Below, in pieces: positions 36,085 to 48,200 of a stretch of DNA of 64,000 bases. Under the pieces are notes generated by a model that did no database searches, was not told where the DNA came from, and was given only the letters and a program-made list of their open reading frames with translations. The translations under genes were made by a program, and so were the position numbers. Each line of letters starts with the position of its first letter. Within the stretch, counting starts at the first letter, position 1. Origin of the DNA: Paramecium tetraurelia (lineage: Eukaryota > Ciliophora > Oligohymenophorea > Peniculida > Parameciidae); NCBI RefSeq assembly GCF_000165425.1, contig NW_001798974.1, positions 124,001 through 188,000 of the forward strand, given 5' to 3'.

Positions 36085-36415
36085 TCAATTCCAAAAGTAT
36101 GATAATTAGAACTTGTATTGCAAACAAGATATTACCTATCTATTTAAATTTTCTGTGTTGTTGAGTAGATTGATTCTCTTGTTTTCTTTTGATCTCAGGA
36201 GTATAATAAATCTCATTGTCTTAATACCTTGTTTTTTTTGGAGTAAAGAATTAAAATTATTATGTTTCTTTTTCAAACTCCTCTTGTGTCTTAAAAGGGA
36301 TTATTTCCTTTTAGGTTTACCTAAAATCTGTTTCTGGAGAAGAAAATTATGAATTGAACTATTTATCTTAGGTATCCTACCTTTTGAGCAAATAGTGATT
36401 TTCTGAAATTTGCAT
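36085..36415 (-). CDS. Small basic hypothetical protein
   Basis: ATG at 36415 with a 22-nt intron (GTAGGATACC...AAATAG) gives 103 codons (102 aa). The product is very Lys/Arg-rich (KPKRKQSLLRHKRSLKKKHN). A competing reading in another frame (FFTPKKTRYQDNEIYYTPEI) also looks coding and would need a 31-nt intron. Only one can be right. The complement has an unrelated long ORF, which I consider a shadow. Confidence 0.35.
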
Positions 36416-36772
36416 TTGTCTTTAAAATTTAATAATCAAGCGGCATTACGCTCGTATTTTGCTTAAATAATAATTATTCTATAATAAAATAAATTATTTT
36501 AAATTTTAAATAATTTATTTAAAGACCTTATAACTTTTCCATTTATCTATCTATCTAATTTCTTGTAGAAATTAGTTACTTCTTAGGCATCGTTTATTCA
36601 ACCTGATTTGTAAATACATATTTAATTTATTTTAATGATTTATGATGGTGTTCTTGATGATTTATGTATCGAAGTAATTTAAATTGAATGATTCAGAATC
36701 TTGCCATTTAATCAAAATATATTATTCCTGATTTGATATTAATTAAAAAAATATATAATTTATTTTAAAGAA
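36416..36772. other. Divergent intergenic region
   Basis: This is A+T-rich DNA between divergent starts. It should contain the promoter of the E2 gene. Nothing else was recognised. Confidence 0.35.
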
Positions 36773-37365
36773 ATGTAGAGTAGAATGGCCAAGAGACTGC
36801 AAAAGGATTTAGAGCAGATGCAAAAGTCCTATGTAGATCAATTTAATGTGAGAATGCCCAATAATGATATTAAACATTGGATTGTAGCATTTGAAGGTGC
36901 AAAGGGAACTTTGTATCAAGGAGAGAAATTCGAGTAAATAATTTAAATAAATTAGATTGCAATTCAAGTTTTCAAACGAATATGTAGAAATACTTATACT
37001 TATTTAGCTCCTTTTTTCTTTGAAATTAGCCTATTGAATCTCCTGAAGTAATATAATTCTCAATAATTAGGTAATCTTTATTGGCAAACCTCCTGAGCAT
37101 GAACATATTTATTCCAATGGATTTATTTGCTTATCAATATTATTCGATGGTATTTCTGATCAATCATAATTTTAGAGTGGTCAGCCGCCCTCACTGTAAG
37201 TTCTGTTTGCTTGTCTATACAATCAATGCTATCAAGTGCAACAAAAAAGGTCTATTATAATTCTAATATCAGATGAAACCCCCTAATGATGCCGAATTTG
37301 TGAAAAGAGCAGCAGGAAGAGGACCCAAGAGCTTTCTTTGGAGTTATCATGATGAAAAATGTTGA
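36773..37365 (+). CDS. UBE2W: UBE2W-type ubiquitin-conjugating enzyme
   Basis: Five introns (22, 46, 23, 26 and 23 nt) leave 151 codons (150 aa), the same size as human UBE2W. Matching blocks run in order: RMAKRLQKDLEQM, KHWIVAFEGAKGTLYQGEKF, LQFKFSNEYPIESPEVIF, HIYSNGFICLSILFDEWSAA (active-site Cys), VSSVCLSIQSMLSS and the end FLWSYHDEKC. UBE2W attaches ubiquitin to the free N-terminus of disordered proteins rather than to lysine. That specificity depends on its unusual C-terminus, kept here. The second intron (46 nt) is unusually long. I am confident of the family and fairly confident of the ortholog. Confidence 0.93.
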
Positions 37366-37809
37366 AGGCGCTCTATAAATTAATATTGCACCATATAAAC
37401 ATATAAAATCATTCTAATACATTCTTATCCACCCAAGTCATTTCCCTTTCACATTTCAATTTATAATTGCATAAATATTTTGCTTTAATATATAAAATAC
37501 ATTTTATGTTAGCAAACGAATATAATAGCAAATAGCATATTAAATTTGATATTTAATATAAATGTTCAGAATCATAAAATTTATTAGACAGTAACGAATG
37601 TCGAGTTTAATGCCATACAATTATAATATATAATTTAATCAACGATTAAAAAACCTCTTTATAAATAATGTAAACTACTGCTCCCTCATTCTCTATTGAT
37701 ATTAGATATAAAAGAATAATAAATTCTTAATAAAATAATCCTAGATAAATATAATTCTGAAATAAAAATGACAGAGTATAATTCTTCATTCTCAATATAT
37801 AAATAACCA
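37366..37809. other. Spacer between convergent genes
   Basis: The E2 gene and a minus-strand coiled-coil gene end on either side of 444 A+T-rich bases. No gene or repeat was recognised. Confidence 0.4.
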
Positions 37810-38620
37810 TCATTTTTATGTCCTACTCTCCTAACACTAAGTAGTTTATTTGTCAAGACGATAAATATTAAGAGCCTATTCAATCTCGGATTTAAAATCT
37901 TCTAAGCTCTTTTTCCTGGTATGACAAGAATTGGATGTTGAGGTATTGATACTTTAGTATTTTTCTAGACTTTCATTTTGAGTTTTATTTGATATTTCTG
38001 TTATTTGGCGAGTATGTAATTTTTCCATTAACATTTACTTCAATACTTTTACCTATATTATTGATATTATTACATCTTTTTTTAGATCTTCATTTATTCT
38101 TTTCTAATCCACTAACTAATTATTGATGGCTGAAATAAATAATTAAAATACTTTCAAGTCTTATGTCATATTACTTTTTTTAGGTTTCCATCATTTGGTT
38201 TGCTTTATTGAGTTCTAATAAAATTAAGTTAAAAATAGTACATTGCTTTAAATCTTTAATTTCTTCTATGTATAGTTTAAATATTTAGGCATGGGCAGCC
38301 TCTAAAACAATAGAATCTAATTTTTATTTATTTTCATTAACTAAATCTGAGATTGGGGTTTAATTAGGAAGAATCGACTTAGGATTTTCAGAATGACGTG
38401 GACTTATGATGGGAGATGTTTATTTTGAGAAATTTTGTTTTTCGACTTTGATTTGTTGTCTTAGAGAATTGATCTCATTCAGCAATTCAGGAGCCATATC
38501 AGCCTTATGCATTTTATAGAACTGATGGGAAAACTTAAGGAAATTTTTTTCAGCTTTTTTATTGACTTACTTGGAGACAGTGTATATTTTCATCATTTCT
38601 CGCAATTTCTATTCATTCAT
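37810..38620 (-). CDS. Coiled-coil hypothetical protein
   Basis: One 22-nt intron leaves 263 codons (262 aa). The N-terminal part is helical and Lys-rich (NKKAEKNFLKFSHQFYKM). A Pro/Ser-rich linker (TSPIISPRHSENPKSILP) precedes a second helical stretch (QKLDSIVLEAAHAQIFKLYI). There is no membrane segment and no known motif. The start is the first ATG of the frame. Confidence 0.65.
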
Positions 38621-39097
38621 TTTTATATAAATCTGATTAAAATTAAAAACTATTGAGAACACTTAAATATTCCGCGAACACAGTTTTCTTTCTTTTAGAA
38701 AAGAATTTTATTATTAAATGCCAGACTTTAATTAAAAAATAACTAAAGTGAATAGATTTTTAGAAATTTATAAAAACTTGTTTGATGATTAAAATAAAGA
38801 TATAAATTCTCACTCACATTAGAAATCTTAGATAATTAGCTTCTATTTATGAATTTATCAATGAAAATTGAACATAAAATGGATATGATACTTTTAGAGT
38901 TATTTTTTTATAATTATTTATGGAATTTTTAATACATTTTAAATTAGAATATATAATTTTGAATTATTTCCATTTATATGTTAATTTACCATTTTGTAAA
39001 ATTTTACTTGAAACTATTCAAATTCTGTTTTGGTTGATTTAAATAGTTCAATGAATAAACTTATTGATGATATTAGACGAATAATAATTTAAAAAAT
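38621..39097. other. A+T-rich spacer
   Basis: These 477 bp between two minus-strand genes contain no coding-like frame that I can support. The promoter of the 37810-38620 gene should be here. Confidence 0.35.
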
Positions 39098-39595
39098 TCA
39101 ATTCTTTAACTCATGGATAATTGTATAACTAAGTGAAAAGATGAAAGATATCAGTATGAGAACCAAGCAAATTTCATAAAATTTTTCTTCATTTGATTTA
39201 GGATGTATTTTGTTGTCCTTTAAAGATGATTGGATGTTTTTGGTTCTTCTTTCTAATTCTATAATCTTTCTAAATCCTTATTTAATATTAGATGATTAAT
39301 ATTATTATCTATTAATTTACTCGGTGATGCTTTTGATTTTTAATTCTTATATGGCTTACAACATATTTCCTCTTGGTGCCTTCATTTATTAAGAATTACT
39401 ATTAGTTGATTCATGTAAATAATGCTTACGCTACAATTAATTCAATTATTAAATGTTGTTTGTGTCAATCTAGCTAATTCTCTTTTTAATTGTTGAGTAG
39501 GTTCTGATGTAATCAAAATTAATCATTATTGCATTTTTTTCCAAAATCTTCACCATCCTAGAAAAATGATGAAATGTATTTTTAGAAATTTTCAT
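39098..39595 (-). CDS. Tail-anchored coiled-coil protein
   Basis: This is an intronless frame of 166 codons (165 aa) from ATG 39595. An internal ATG at 39556 gives 153 codons and may be the real start. The body is helical with Gln/Lys (LRKHYLHE-like, LQAIQELKIKSITEQINRQQ, FRKIIELERRTKNIQSSLKD). A single hydrophobic helix lies at the very end (ICLVLILISFIFSLSYTII) followed by HELKN. That is the layout of a tail-anchored SNARE-like protein, but the central-layer Gln or Arg cannot be assigned by eye, so SNARE is only a possibility. Confidence 0.55.
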
Positions 39596-39771
39596 ATGAT
39601 TTTTAATTAAAATTCATTTTGAATTATAAATTTTTGATGAGAAGTTATTTATATTAACTAAGTAAATTAAATCATATCATAATAATTTTTAATAATTGAA
39701 TATGGAATTATTAATAACTTATATGTTTTAAGTTTACAATTATTTATTTCAATTATAAATTTTTTTTTTGC

Positions 39772-40188
39772 ATGTTAGTAAAGAGATATCGAGTTCAACT
39801 GAACCATCTTCTATAGAATGATAATAAAGTTTACTATTAAATCACAGTTACTAAAGTAAATAATGAAAATCAAACCAAAACCACTATAAATCGATATTCA
39901 GAGTTAAAAAATTTTCATGAGCAGCTGCACAAAAATGTCACTCTCTTAAAACTCTAGATGCAATTACCGCAGTTTCCAGGAAGATGTCTCTTTAACAAAA
40001 CTAATCAGAATGAAGAAAAAATTGAAAAAAGGAAATATGATTTAGAATCATATTTCAATGAACTTTTTAGTATTGATAAAATAATTAGTTTGACTCCAGT
40101 CTAATAATATTTACCTATTGAAAGCATTTAAAATGAATAGTAAGAATGTGTTTAAGAATGTTAGGGTGAATATTAGTGTAAAGATTGA
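39772..40188 (+). CDS. PX-domain protein 1
   Basis: This is an intronless frame of 139 codons (138 aa). It is almost entirely a PX (phox) domain: KRYRVQLNHLLQN, VYYQITVTKV, INRYSELKNFHEQLHK (the R-Y-S-E phosphoinositide site), LPQFPGRCLFN (the Pro-rich loop) and KRKYDLESYFNELFSI. PX domains bind PI3P and sort endosomes. The last 18 codons overlap, in another frame, the start of the next PX gene, so the true 3' end may differ. Confidence 0.75.
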
Positions 40189-40635
40189 AAGCTATGTAAT
40201 ATATGATGGAGTTGTTGTATACGTACTTCGCTTCAAGAATAATTTCTCAAATGATGAATGGATATACAAAAAAAGGTATTCTGAAATCAAAAGTATTCAT
40301 GATGCTCTTCTTGATTAAGGATTCAAAAATAAGTTGCCATAATTCCCAACACGGAAATTATTTGGATAAACTAATGTAAATCCAGGTAAAATTTAAGTTA
40401 ATTTGTATAAGAAACTATAATAAAGAGGAAAGGAGACTTAGAGACTTATTTGAATGCTCTGTTCTGTACTCAAGAGTTATAAGAAAGTTAAATCATTAAA
40501 TTTCTTATTTCAGATTCAAAAAAATACCATGAAAAGAATCTCAAACTTGAGTAATTAAAAAAATGTTCTACTTTAAAGTCTAAAGGGTTAGACTCAAACC
40601 AAAGAGTCGAAGAAGATTTACAGAAAAGCAACTGA
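40133..40635 (+). CDS. PX-domain protein 2
   Basis: One 26-nt intron leaves 159 codons (158 aa). It is a diverged paralogue of the gene just upstream: FKNVRVNISVKIESYVIYDG, WIYKKRYSEIKSIHDALLDQ, KLPQFPTRKLFGQTN and IKRKGDLETYLNALF. The RYSE and PQFPxRxLF motifs of PX domains are kept. The ATG used at 40133 lies 56 bp inside the upstream ORF. Either the two transcripts overlap, or one model is wrong (for example a fused double-PX gene with an unseen intron). Confidence 0.75.
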
Positions 40636-40770
40636 TAAATAATGAAAATAAATGATTAATAACTTAAGATAAAATTCTCAATTTATTTTCTTTATATTTT
40701 TTAATTTTAAACCATTTCTAATTTTAATAGGCAATATTAAATTTTAAAATAATATTTTGCTCTTGTCAAA

Positions 40771-41267
40771 ATGGAATAAAGATCTTTTGGATTTATTAAC
40801 ATTGACAATTCTAACAAAAAAGGAATATTTTTGAATCCAATTTATAAGTATAATAGAAGTGCGAAGAAATTAAAGGGATTATTGAATGATGATTTCTCTC
40901 ATTTACAGCATAGCAACTTCAGGCAAATTGATCAATCAAGTCGAGTTGGATTTTCACCTCATAATTTATAAGAAATGGTCAATAAGGCAAAATTAAGATT
41001 TATTGAAACTTCTCCTAATTATATAATCAGAGGATAAGAAATATAAGTATTATTTTAATTGATTCACTTTAGACTGTACCATTTTATGTCAAGCAGAGGG
41101 ATGATTAACTCAAAAAAGTTAAGTCATTTAAATCGTCTTTTAGAAAATAAACTTAGAAAGAAGACGATGTTAATCAAAAAGTCTGTATATACTTAGCGCA
41201 AGCATTTTTTGTTATTCTGCTAGTCCTAATTGCTACTGAACTTGTTTTAAGAAAATAATTATATTGA
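40771..41267 (+). CDS. Small protein with one C-terminal membrane helix
   Basis: One 26-nt intron leaves 157 codons (156 aa). The soluble part is basic (KYNRSAKKLKGLLNDDFSHL, EMVNKAKLRFIETSPNYIIR). The only hydrophobic segment is near the end (IYLAQAFFVILLVLIATELV) followed by LRKQLY. That is typical of a tail-anchored protein facing the cytosol. A faint likeness to the gene at 57842 (KAKLRFIE against EARLKFLD plus a C-terminal helix) may indicate kinship. Function unknown. Confidence 0.65.
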
Positions 41268-41773
41268 AAATTTATAATACGCATTATAATGTATTTTTAT
41301 CTAGCATAACTGCACAATAATTAATAAATGAAAGCAATCTAATTTCTTAATTATAAGAAAAATCAATAATATTTAAAATAAAGTTATGAAAATAATATGG
41401 TTGGATAAAAATTTAGAAGGTTGTAATTATTAATATGATATTAAAATTGAAAGTTTTTTTATAGTAAAATTGTACATTCAAATGCTTTATATTTTTAAAG
41501 TTTATTTAACTTATTCAAAAATTGAGATAAGATAATAAACCCACTTAATTATGATAGAATTACTCAGGACTAGAAAAGAGTGAATTTAATTTTTATTTAA
41601 CTTTAAAATAGTATATTAAATATTGCATTGCTCATAGTAGCTCTTATATGCTAATCTCTACTCTTTTTGACCAAAAATTAATTATTTACATATGAAAACA
41701 TATGGTATTTATAAATATTTACTTTGAATTGCACGCACAATTTTCACTTAATTTTAATTTAATAATAAAATTA
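41268..41773. other. A+T-rich spacer
   Basis: These 506 bp contain no supported gene, RNA or repeat. The promoter of the coiled-coil gene at 41774 should be in the last part. Confidence 0.35.
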
Positions 41774-43422
41774 ATGAAAGCTGATAGTTTTCACTCAGCA
41801 TTATCAGATAAGCATGCTAAATATAATTAGTTTATATGTTCATAGCTTTTTGCAGGTTATAAAGTTCGAAATAAGGACTAATTAAAAAAACAGCATATAC
41901 TCTCCAACACATCAGATGAATAAAAAATGGTTAACAATCTTACTGCTTCATAAAGTTATTTAAATGCAATGAAAGCATTGTAGGAAAAGATCAAATAACT
42001 GGAATTCGAGAACTTAAGTTTATAGACTCTAGTGGTATTGACGGATTATAAATTAGTCATCAAATGATTACAAGAGTATCCTTAAATCTAATGAGAGAAA
42101 GATTAAGGAATCAAGTGTGCATTTAAAAACTAGTGAAAACATATAAATTAAAGAACTTGAATCCAAGTTAATGCAACAGGAATTTACATCTAAATTAAGG
42201 TTCGAGGATTATGAATGCAAAATAGAACAATTACAGCATAATTTATTGAGCATTACATAACAAGCCGATCAAAGAAACAAGGAATGCATGGAAGAAATCT
42301 AAAATTTGTAATTTTTTTGTTTTAAATTAAGAAATGATTAGCTGAGTAATTAAGAAGAAAATAATATTAATTTCAGAAACAAGGTTAACTCCTATAATTA
42401 ATTTCTATTCCAAGAAAAATAAGTAACTATATAAAGTATGTTAGAATTATTCAAATTTATAATTCCTTTTTGAATAAGAGAAAAATGAGAAAAGATTTTT
42501 GTTTGAAAATAATGAAAAATTATAGTAAGAAATATTAAATTTGAAAGAAAAATTATTTGAAGCAGAACCTTATATATAATAATATACAGCTTATTATAAT
42601 GATAAAAAGTTAAGAAGTAACTTAATATATATTGTAGAATTGGAGAATGAAAACAATAAATTAAAATATTAAATAGAGCATTTGAAAACGGAGAATGAAT
42701 AACTTTAAAAATCAATCTAGAACTTGAATTCAAATTTAGATTTAACAAAAAAAGAACTTGAAGAATCGGAGTACACAAAAGTAAAGAAATCTTCCGAATC
42801 AAATGTAAGAATAGAGTAATTAAAATAATAATTAATTACTTTGTCATCAAAATCTAATCTATCCACTCTAAGTCCAAGAATAACTTAAAAAAAGAACATT
42901 AAATAAGTCTCATCCAAAGAAATGTCAATAAAGGCATAAAAAATTAGAGATCTAAGATAAATCAAAAGCAGAAGTCTAAATAAATTGAATGATCCTTAAT
43001 TTCTAACTCAATCTTAATCTATGCAAAATAATAACTTTTAGAACTAAAAATAATAAGGGTATGATTCACAAAGTAGTGGAGTCAGTCGATTGATAGTAAA
43101 GACTTTAGAAGAGAATTATCCATCTTAGGAATACAAAAATGCAGTTATCATTTGTGATGAAATTACTTAGACTGATTAATAATTTTGTAGAAAACAATAG
43201 AAATATCTCAGAGCAATTTAAAGAATTAAGTTTTTGGATGAGCAATTAGCTGCACTCAATTTATAATACTAAGATATCGAAGAGTAGATTTAATAATAAA
43301 CAGACATGAATATTAAAAAAGAAAAGAGATAGAAACTACTAGAGATAATCGATTAAATGTAAGATGTTAACAAAGAATTAAATGATCTTGTAACTATATA
43401 GAAACTTGCTTCATAATAATGA
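41774..43422 (+). CDS. Long coiled-coil protein
   Basis: Two 22-nt introns leave 535 codons (534 aa). Most of the chain is charged helix with heptads (ALQEKIKQLEFENLSLQT, YIVELENENNKLKYQIEHLK, LDLTKKELEESEYTKVKKSS). A Ser/Gln-rich break lies near residue 330-390. The C-terminal 100 residues are again coiled coil (IKFLDEQLAALNLQYQDIEE). It may be a cytoskeletal or basal-body filament protein. The stop TGA overlaps the stop of the convergent gene on the other strand. Confidence 0.75.
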
Positions 43423-45165
43423 TTCTTCGCATTGTATTTTTTTGTCCGTATAACATACTTGTAATTATTAACTTTAATTTGAGGATTTGTTAAGACTTAA
43501 TTTAAAATTGTGAGTTGAATTACTTCTTAAATAAAACATATTGTCTCTTGGACCTAAATATATCGATTTTATATTACTTGATTGTTATTAATATGATTTT
43601 CCTAATAAAGAGAATCCTTTATTTTTATGTGCTGACTAACTTCTATAAAACTTTTTTAATGAACTAACTATAGGTTTAGGAGTATGAACACTCTTAATCA
43701 ATAATCTTGTTGGTTATTATTGAGAATTATCATTATTATTATTGTTATTGTTGTTGTTGTTATTATTAGTATTATTGTTATTACTTGATTCATCTCCTAA
43801 ATAGGATGTTATTGGCCTTTTAGGTTATTTAGGAATCTATGGATTTTTAATTTTGACAATTCCATGTTAAATCAAGACTGAAAATTACTATCTTTTATAA
43901 TTAGATCCTTTTTAAATATAGTTAAGTGGATCATGGACTTTTTCAAATAATTAATAGGGGTTATTGTAATGTTGTTGTCTTTGTATGAATTATTATAACG
44001 TTATTTCATTTGTTTTTTTAGTAGATTCCAATTATTTTTATTTGAAATATTGCTATATAAAATTAGGTATCTTTTTAAAAGGACTTTTAGTTCTTTGAAA
44101 ATCTCCTAGTTCTTCATCTTAACAATTTGGAGTGTTACTAATATTGATTTTGGTCACATTCATTGTAGTATTATTGGTCTACTGCTACTTTTCAGAAGTA
44201 GATTTGAGAACTTTAAAACTAATGGTTTTCTTAATTTCCGAGTTAATAATCTATTATTTACTGGTAGTTTACCAGTTCTTTTCCATTTCTTCACATTATT
44301 GCTTAAAGATTTCCTCTCTTTAAGCATGCTTATCATTAAACAAATCTTATAAGGATTGGATAACAACGTTGATGTTTAAGAAGTTCTTCAGCTGTTTAAC
44401 TGAAATCATTTACAAAACTGCAATTTTCGAGATTACCTTAACATTATAAAATGCAAACTCTTATTTAAGTAGTTCTTCACCGATTACACCTGAATTCGTA
44501 AGTTAGCAAATGTTGACTTCTGTTTGCCAATATTTTTTAGGCAGAACTTGTTTTTCGTAATGAGTCATTTTCTTTTCATACAATCGAGAAATTTATAAGA
44601 CCCCTTCTGACAGAACATAAAGAGATTATGCTGGCTCGTTCTATTTGTAAATGATGGCACCAGCTGATAGTGTGGTTTCTGTAAAAGTTCTAATGAGTTT
44701 TTCTTAAATTTTGCTTGAGTTTATTTTGTCTATTGATGTGATATTTTATAATAAAATATTTTTGCGATATTGAAAATTAGATCCATGAGTGTGATTAAAA
44801 TTCTTATATGTGTTTATGGGCACTATGATGCAATGCGTATCGACCTTAGTAAATCAAATTTTGTACCACTACATAGAACGAGTAATCTAAATCGTACCAT
44901 GTATCCACACTATATGAATCGCCATTATCGGCTAGAATCTACCCTTTTAAAATGAAGTAAGCATACTCACTTTTATTGCTTACATGCTCACCATGTTTGA
45001 ATTATTTATAATTCATACTATAACATAGCTATATAAAACTCGTTATACCTCTTTTAGGATCTCATATGGAGCATGAAATTACGGTAATTGACTCATATAA
45101 TCTTGAATAGCTGCTATATCTTCCTATGATTTATGGGTTTTGCTTAATCTGGGAATGAGGTACAT
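43411..45165 (-). CDS. Protein with two cyclic-nucleotide-binding-like domains
   Basis: Introns of 20 and 22 nt leave 571 codons (570 aa). Domain 1 (about residues 35-130) shows MNYKQFKHGEHV, EYAYFILKGQILADNG and FYVVVDTHCIIVPINTY. Domain 2 (about 150-300) shows TTLSAGAIIYKQNEPAQSLY, VLSEGVLQISRLYEKK, GVIGEELLKQE and VKVISKIAVLQMISVKQLKN. Both fit the CNBD beta-roll, but the arginine of the phosphate-binding cassette is not obvious, so nucleotide binding is uncertain. The remaining 250 residues are Asn/Gln-rich and basic, with a poly-Asn run near residue 440. The stop lies inside the convergent coiled-coil gene's stop region (12-bp overlap). Confidence 0.82.
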
Positions 45166-45213
45166 AGTTAAGATTAATTAATTATTTATAAAAATAGAAT
45201 TTATATCACAAAA

Positions 45214-48200
45214 TCATTCACTTTCTTCTACTAATAACACTCTCATATAACGCTCAAATTAATCTTCTAAAAGAGTGATAGAAGTAGGTAACAATTGGAT
45301 GAATCTCTTTACAATGTTATACTCAATTTCTAAATATCTTTTGAATCCGAAGATTAATACTAAAATTGAGAGAACTGCAAATATTAGATAGATCGTTGAC
45401 AAAACCTACTTATTATAATTTAAAATACCGAAGAAATGTTTTACAAGTCAGTTGTTACACCCAACATACTTGATTTTAGTTTTTATGTCATTAACTAAAA
45501 TACTCTCACCATTATAATACCAGCCTCATTATCATAAAATGGATGCTCCAATCGCTTAGTAAAATTGTTGACAATGATCTATGTTCTGATTTGATTTTTC
45601 ATAAAATTCAATGCAGCAATCACTCCCTTTAAAAAATTCCCTTAAATTGATATAGTGCAAAAATCTTCCAAAAAAGACAATTGCTCTGGTGTAAGAATAT
45701 CGCAAACTGATTCTTTTTGTATTATATTGAAAAATGAAACAAAATCATCATTTACCTAATATTCATTCTAATCAAAAGTAGTACACAAAATATTAAACTT
45801 CTCTATGTTATCAATTCCAGAATATATTAGATTAAAGATAATTTCCTCATCCTTTGAAGTCAAATAAGTAAAATTACCAAATATAAAATGATAATCTCTA
45901 TTTTAATATAAGGTAGCTGATGAATATGTCATGTCTTAGATTAACTTATAAATATCAACGGTACCAGAGTATTTATTCAAATAGTTCATTTATCCTTAGA
46001 AAATTATAATGCTTAAACCAAAGAATATCATCCAAATGCCGATTATTAAGGATGTTCCAAGAATAATAGATATTGATTCATATTAGAATTGAATACTTCT
46101 TTATTAATCTTTGTTCTTCCTACTCAAAGCATCTTAAATTTTAGCCTATGTAATTAATTACAACTCTTTTTGATTTAAGTCAAAGTTGTAAAGAAATATT
46201 TAATCTGGATTTTTTTATAAAGATCTCTGTATTATCTTGTATCTATCAATCTCATATTACAATTTATTTTAATTACAAAATTTGAACATCCCTAAGTATT
46301 TATCATACCTTTGGTTATATTATCTATAGTAATAGATTTCACTAAGAGTTAGAAGTATTGTTATTATTATAAAAATAATCCATATGATACTCCAATCTTT
46401 AGTTATTTATTCACTTCGATACTTAGAGTATTCTAGTATTTCTAATGTTAGGATTTCTAACCAATCATGCAGATAAAATTGATTTGCAACTCCAAAAACT
46501 TGGATTGCACTCCCAGATGTGCTCATTCTGTTTTCATATCTATACTTATACTAATATAAATTTTAAATAATCTATTAGAAAGCCTCACGGATATTTAATG
46601 CCTTGGTATATATATCACTTGTATCAGCATCCATGAAAACCATATCGATTGATTTATTTTCGAAAAAGGGTTATAAGTTTTAATTTGTTAACTATTCGAT
46701 GAAGATTTCTTTAATTTCCTAGTATCCAATCTAAATATTATCATAGAATGGTTTTGTAAGTGTGTTGGCTTGAGATTAATTGATCGCCCCTTCATTTACA
46801 TAAGAATTGTAGGATATAATAGCAATTCTCATAGACACAAATATATCATGTGGAGCCATGAAACTACTGTGCAATTCTATCATATCAATTTCAGAAATGA
46901 ATTGATTCAGATCATTTTAATTTTTTGTAACTATTATTATAAAATGTATGCTTCCTATTATAAATTAGCAAATCAATAATATTATGAGTAATTTTAGTTG
47001 TTTAGGATTATGTGGTGCTATTACTTACTGATACATTTGATATTTCTTAAAAAACCTTGATTTTTTAGCACCTGCATAAGAAGATGAATTAGTATCCTCT
47101 CCCTTGACTCTAAGCTATGGTTTATGAATTTATTCCTCTTATTACATATCGAAGGCTTAACCAAAATTGTTTTTTGAAGAAAAAGAGTTTGCTCCAACTT
47201 GCTATTCACCTACTTAACTAAAGAACTCTTGTTGTCTAACTTTTAAAAGAGGATTAGCTGAATTTAAAGCAATAGGATTCATACTTATATCCATTGGGCT
47301 CATTAAATTTATTTCATAATGAGCCATATCCGGTTGATAAAACTATTGCCATTTATCATTATCGCCTTAAACTATAAATTAGTTTACATCCCTATTAAAA
47401 GCCTCGAATTTTGTCTAATCAATTTTAAGCGCAACAGGTGAGTTTATTATTGCTTCCTGATCGGAAACATAAGAAAAAGCTTAATCAAAGGAATTGCAAT
47501 TCTAATCTAAAATTTACTATTTGTACACGAAATCTGTCTTTATTTCTTTAATCTCTATGATGTAATATGAAAATCCAAATAATTCTCTGGAATTGATTGA
47601 TATTAGAATTTCACAATGAATCAGATTATCTGGGTTATTCCATTCGTTAAAATTGCTCTTAGCGTTATTTCTTTATTCTTCTGCAATTAAAGGATTGACT
47701 AGAATAGATTAATTTAAGAACTTAAATTCAGTTACATGCAATTATTCTTTCTGATTTACAAGTTACTTAAAATTAGGAATTAAGAATTCAATACTTACTT
47801 GATTTAAATATTGAGATTGGATATTTTCTAAATAATAATTTGTGTATCCTAATTTGTCTAAGAGATTTTAGGTTATTCCTCCTAATTAATAATTTACATC
47901 AACCATTAAAAAGGCTGATGTTTGAAAATTATCTTAAAAAAATGCTAAAAATGATATTTAGGTCATATCACTGAAATTAACTTCAAAAAAGAATTCACAT
48001 GGTTTTATTATCTCATTTTAAACTCTATAAAAATTCATATTCTTTTTTAAGTAAAATCTTGATACCGAGGTTTATAAGAATCGCTAGACCAAAAGGGAAT
48101 GCTCATTCTTAATAGCTGAAGGAATCAAATAATCTATTGAACTATTTAGTTTAAAGTCATCATAGGTTTTTTAGAAAAATTAGCAAACCCTAGGGGTTAT

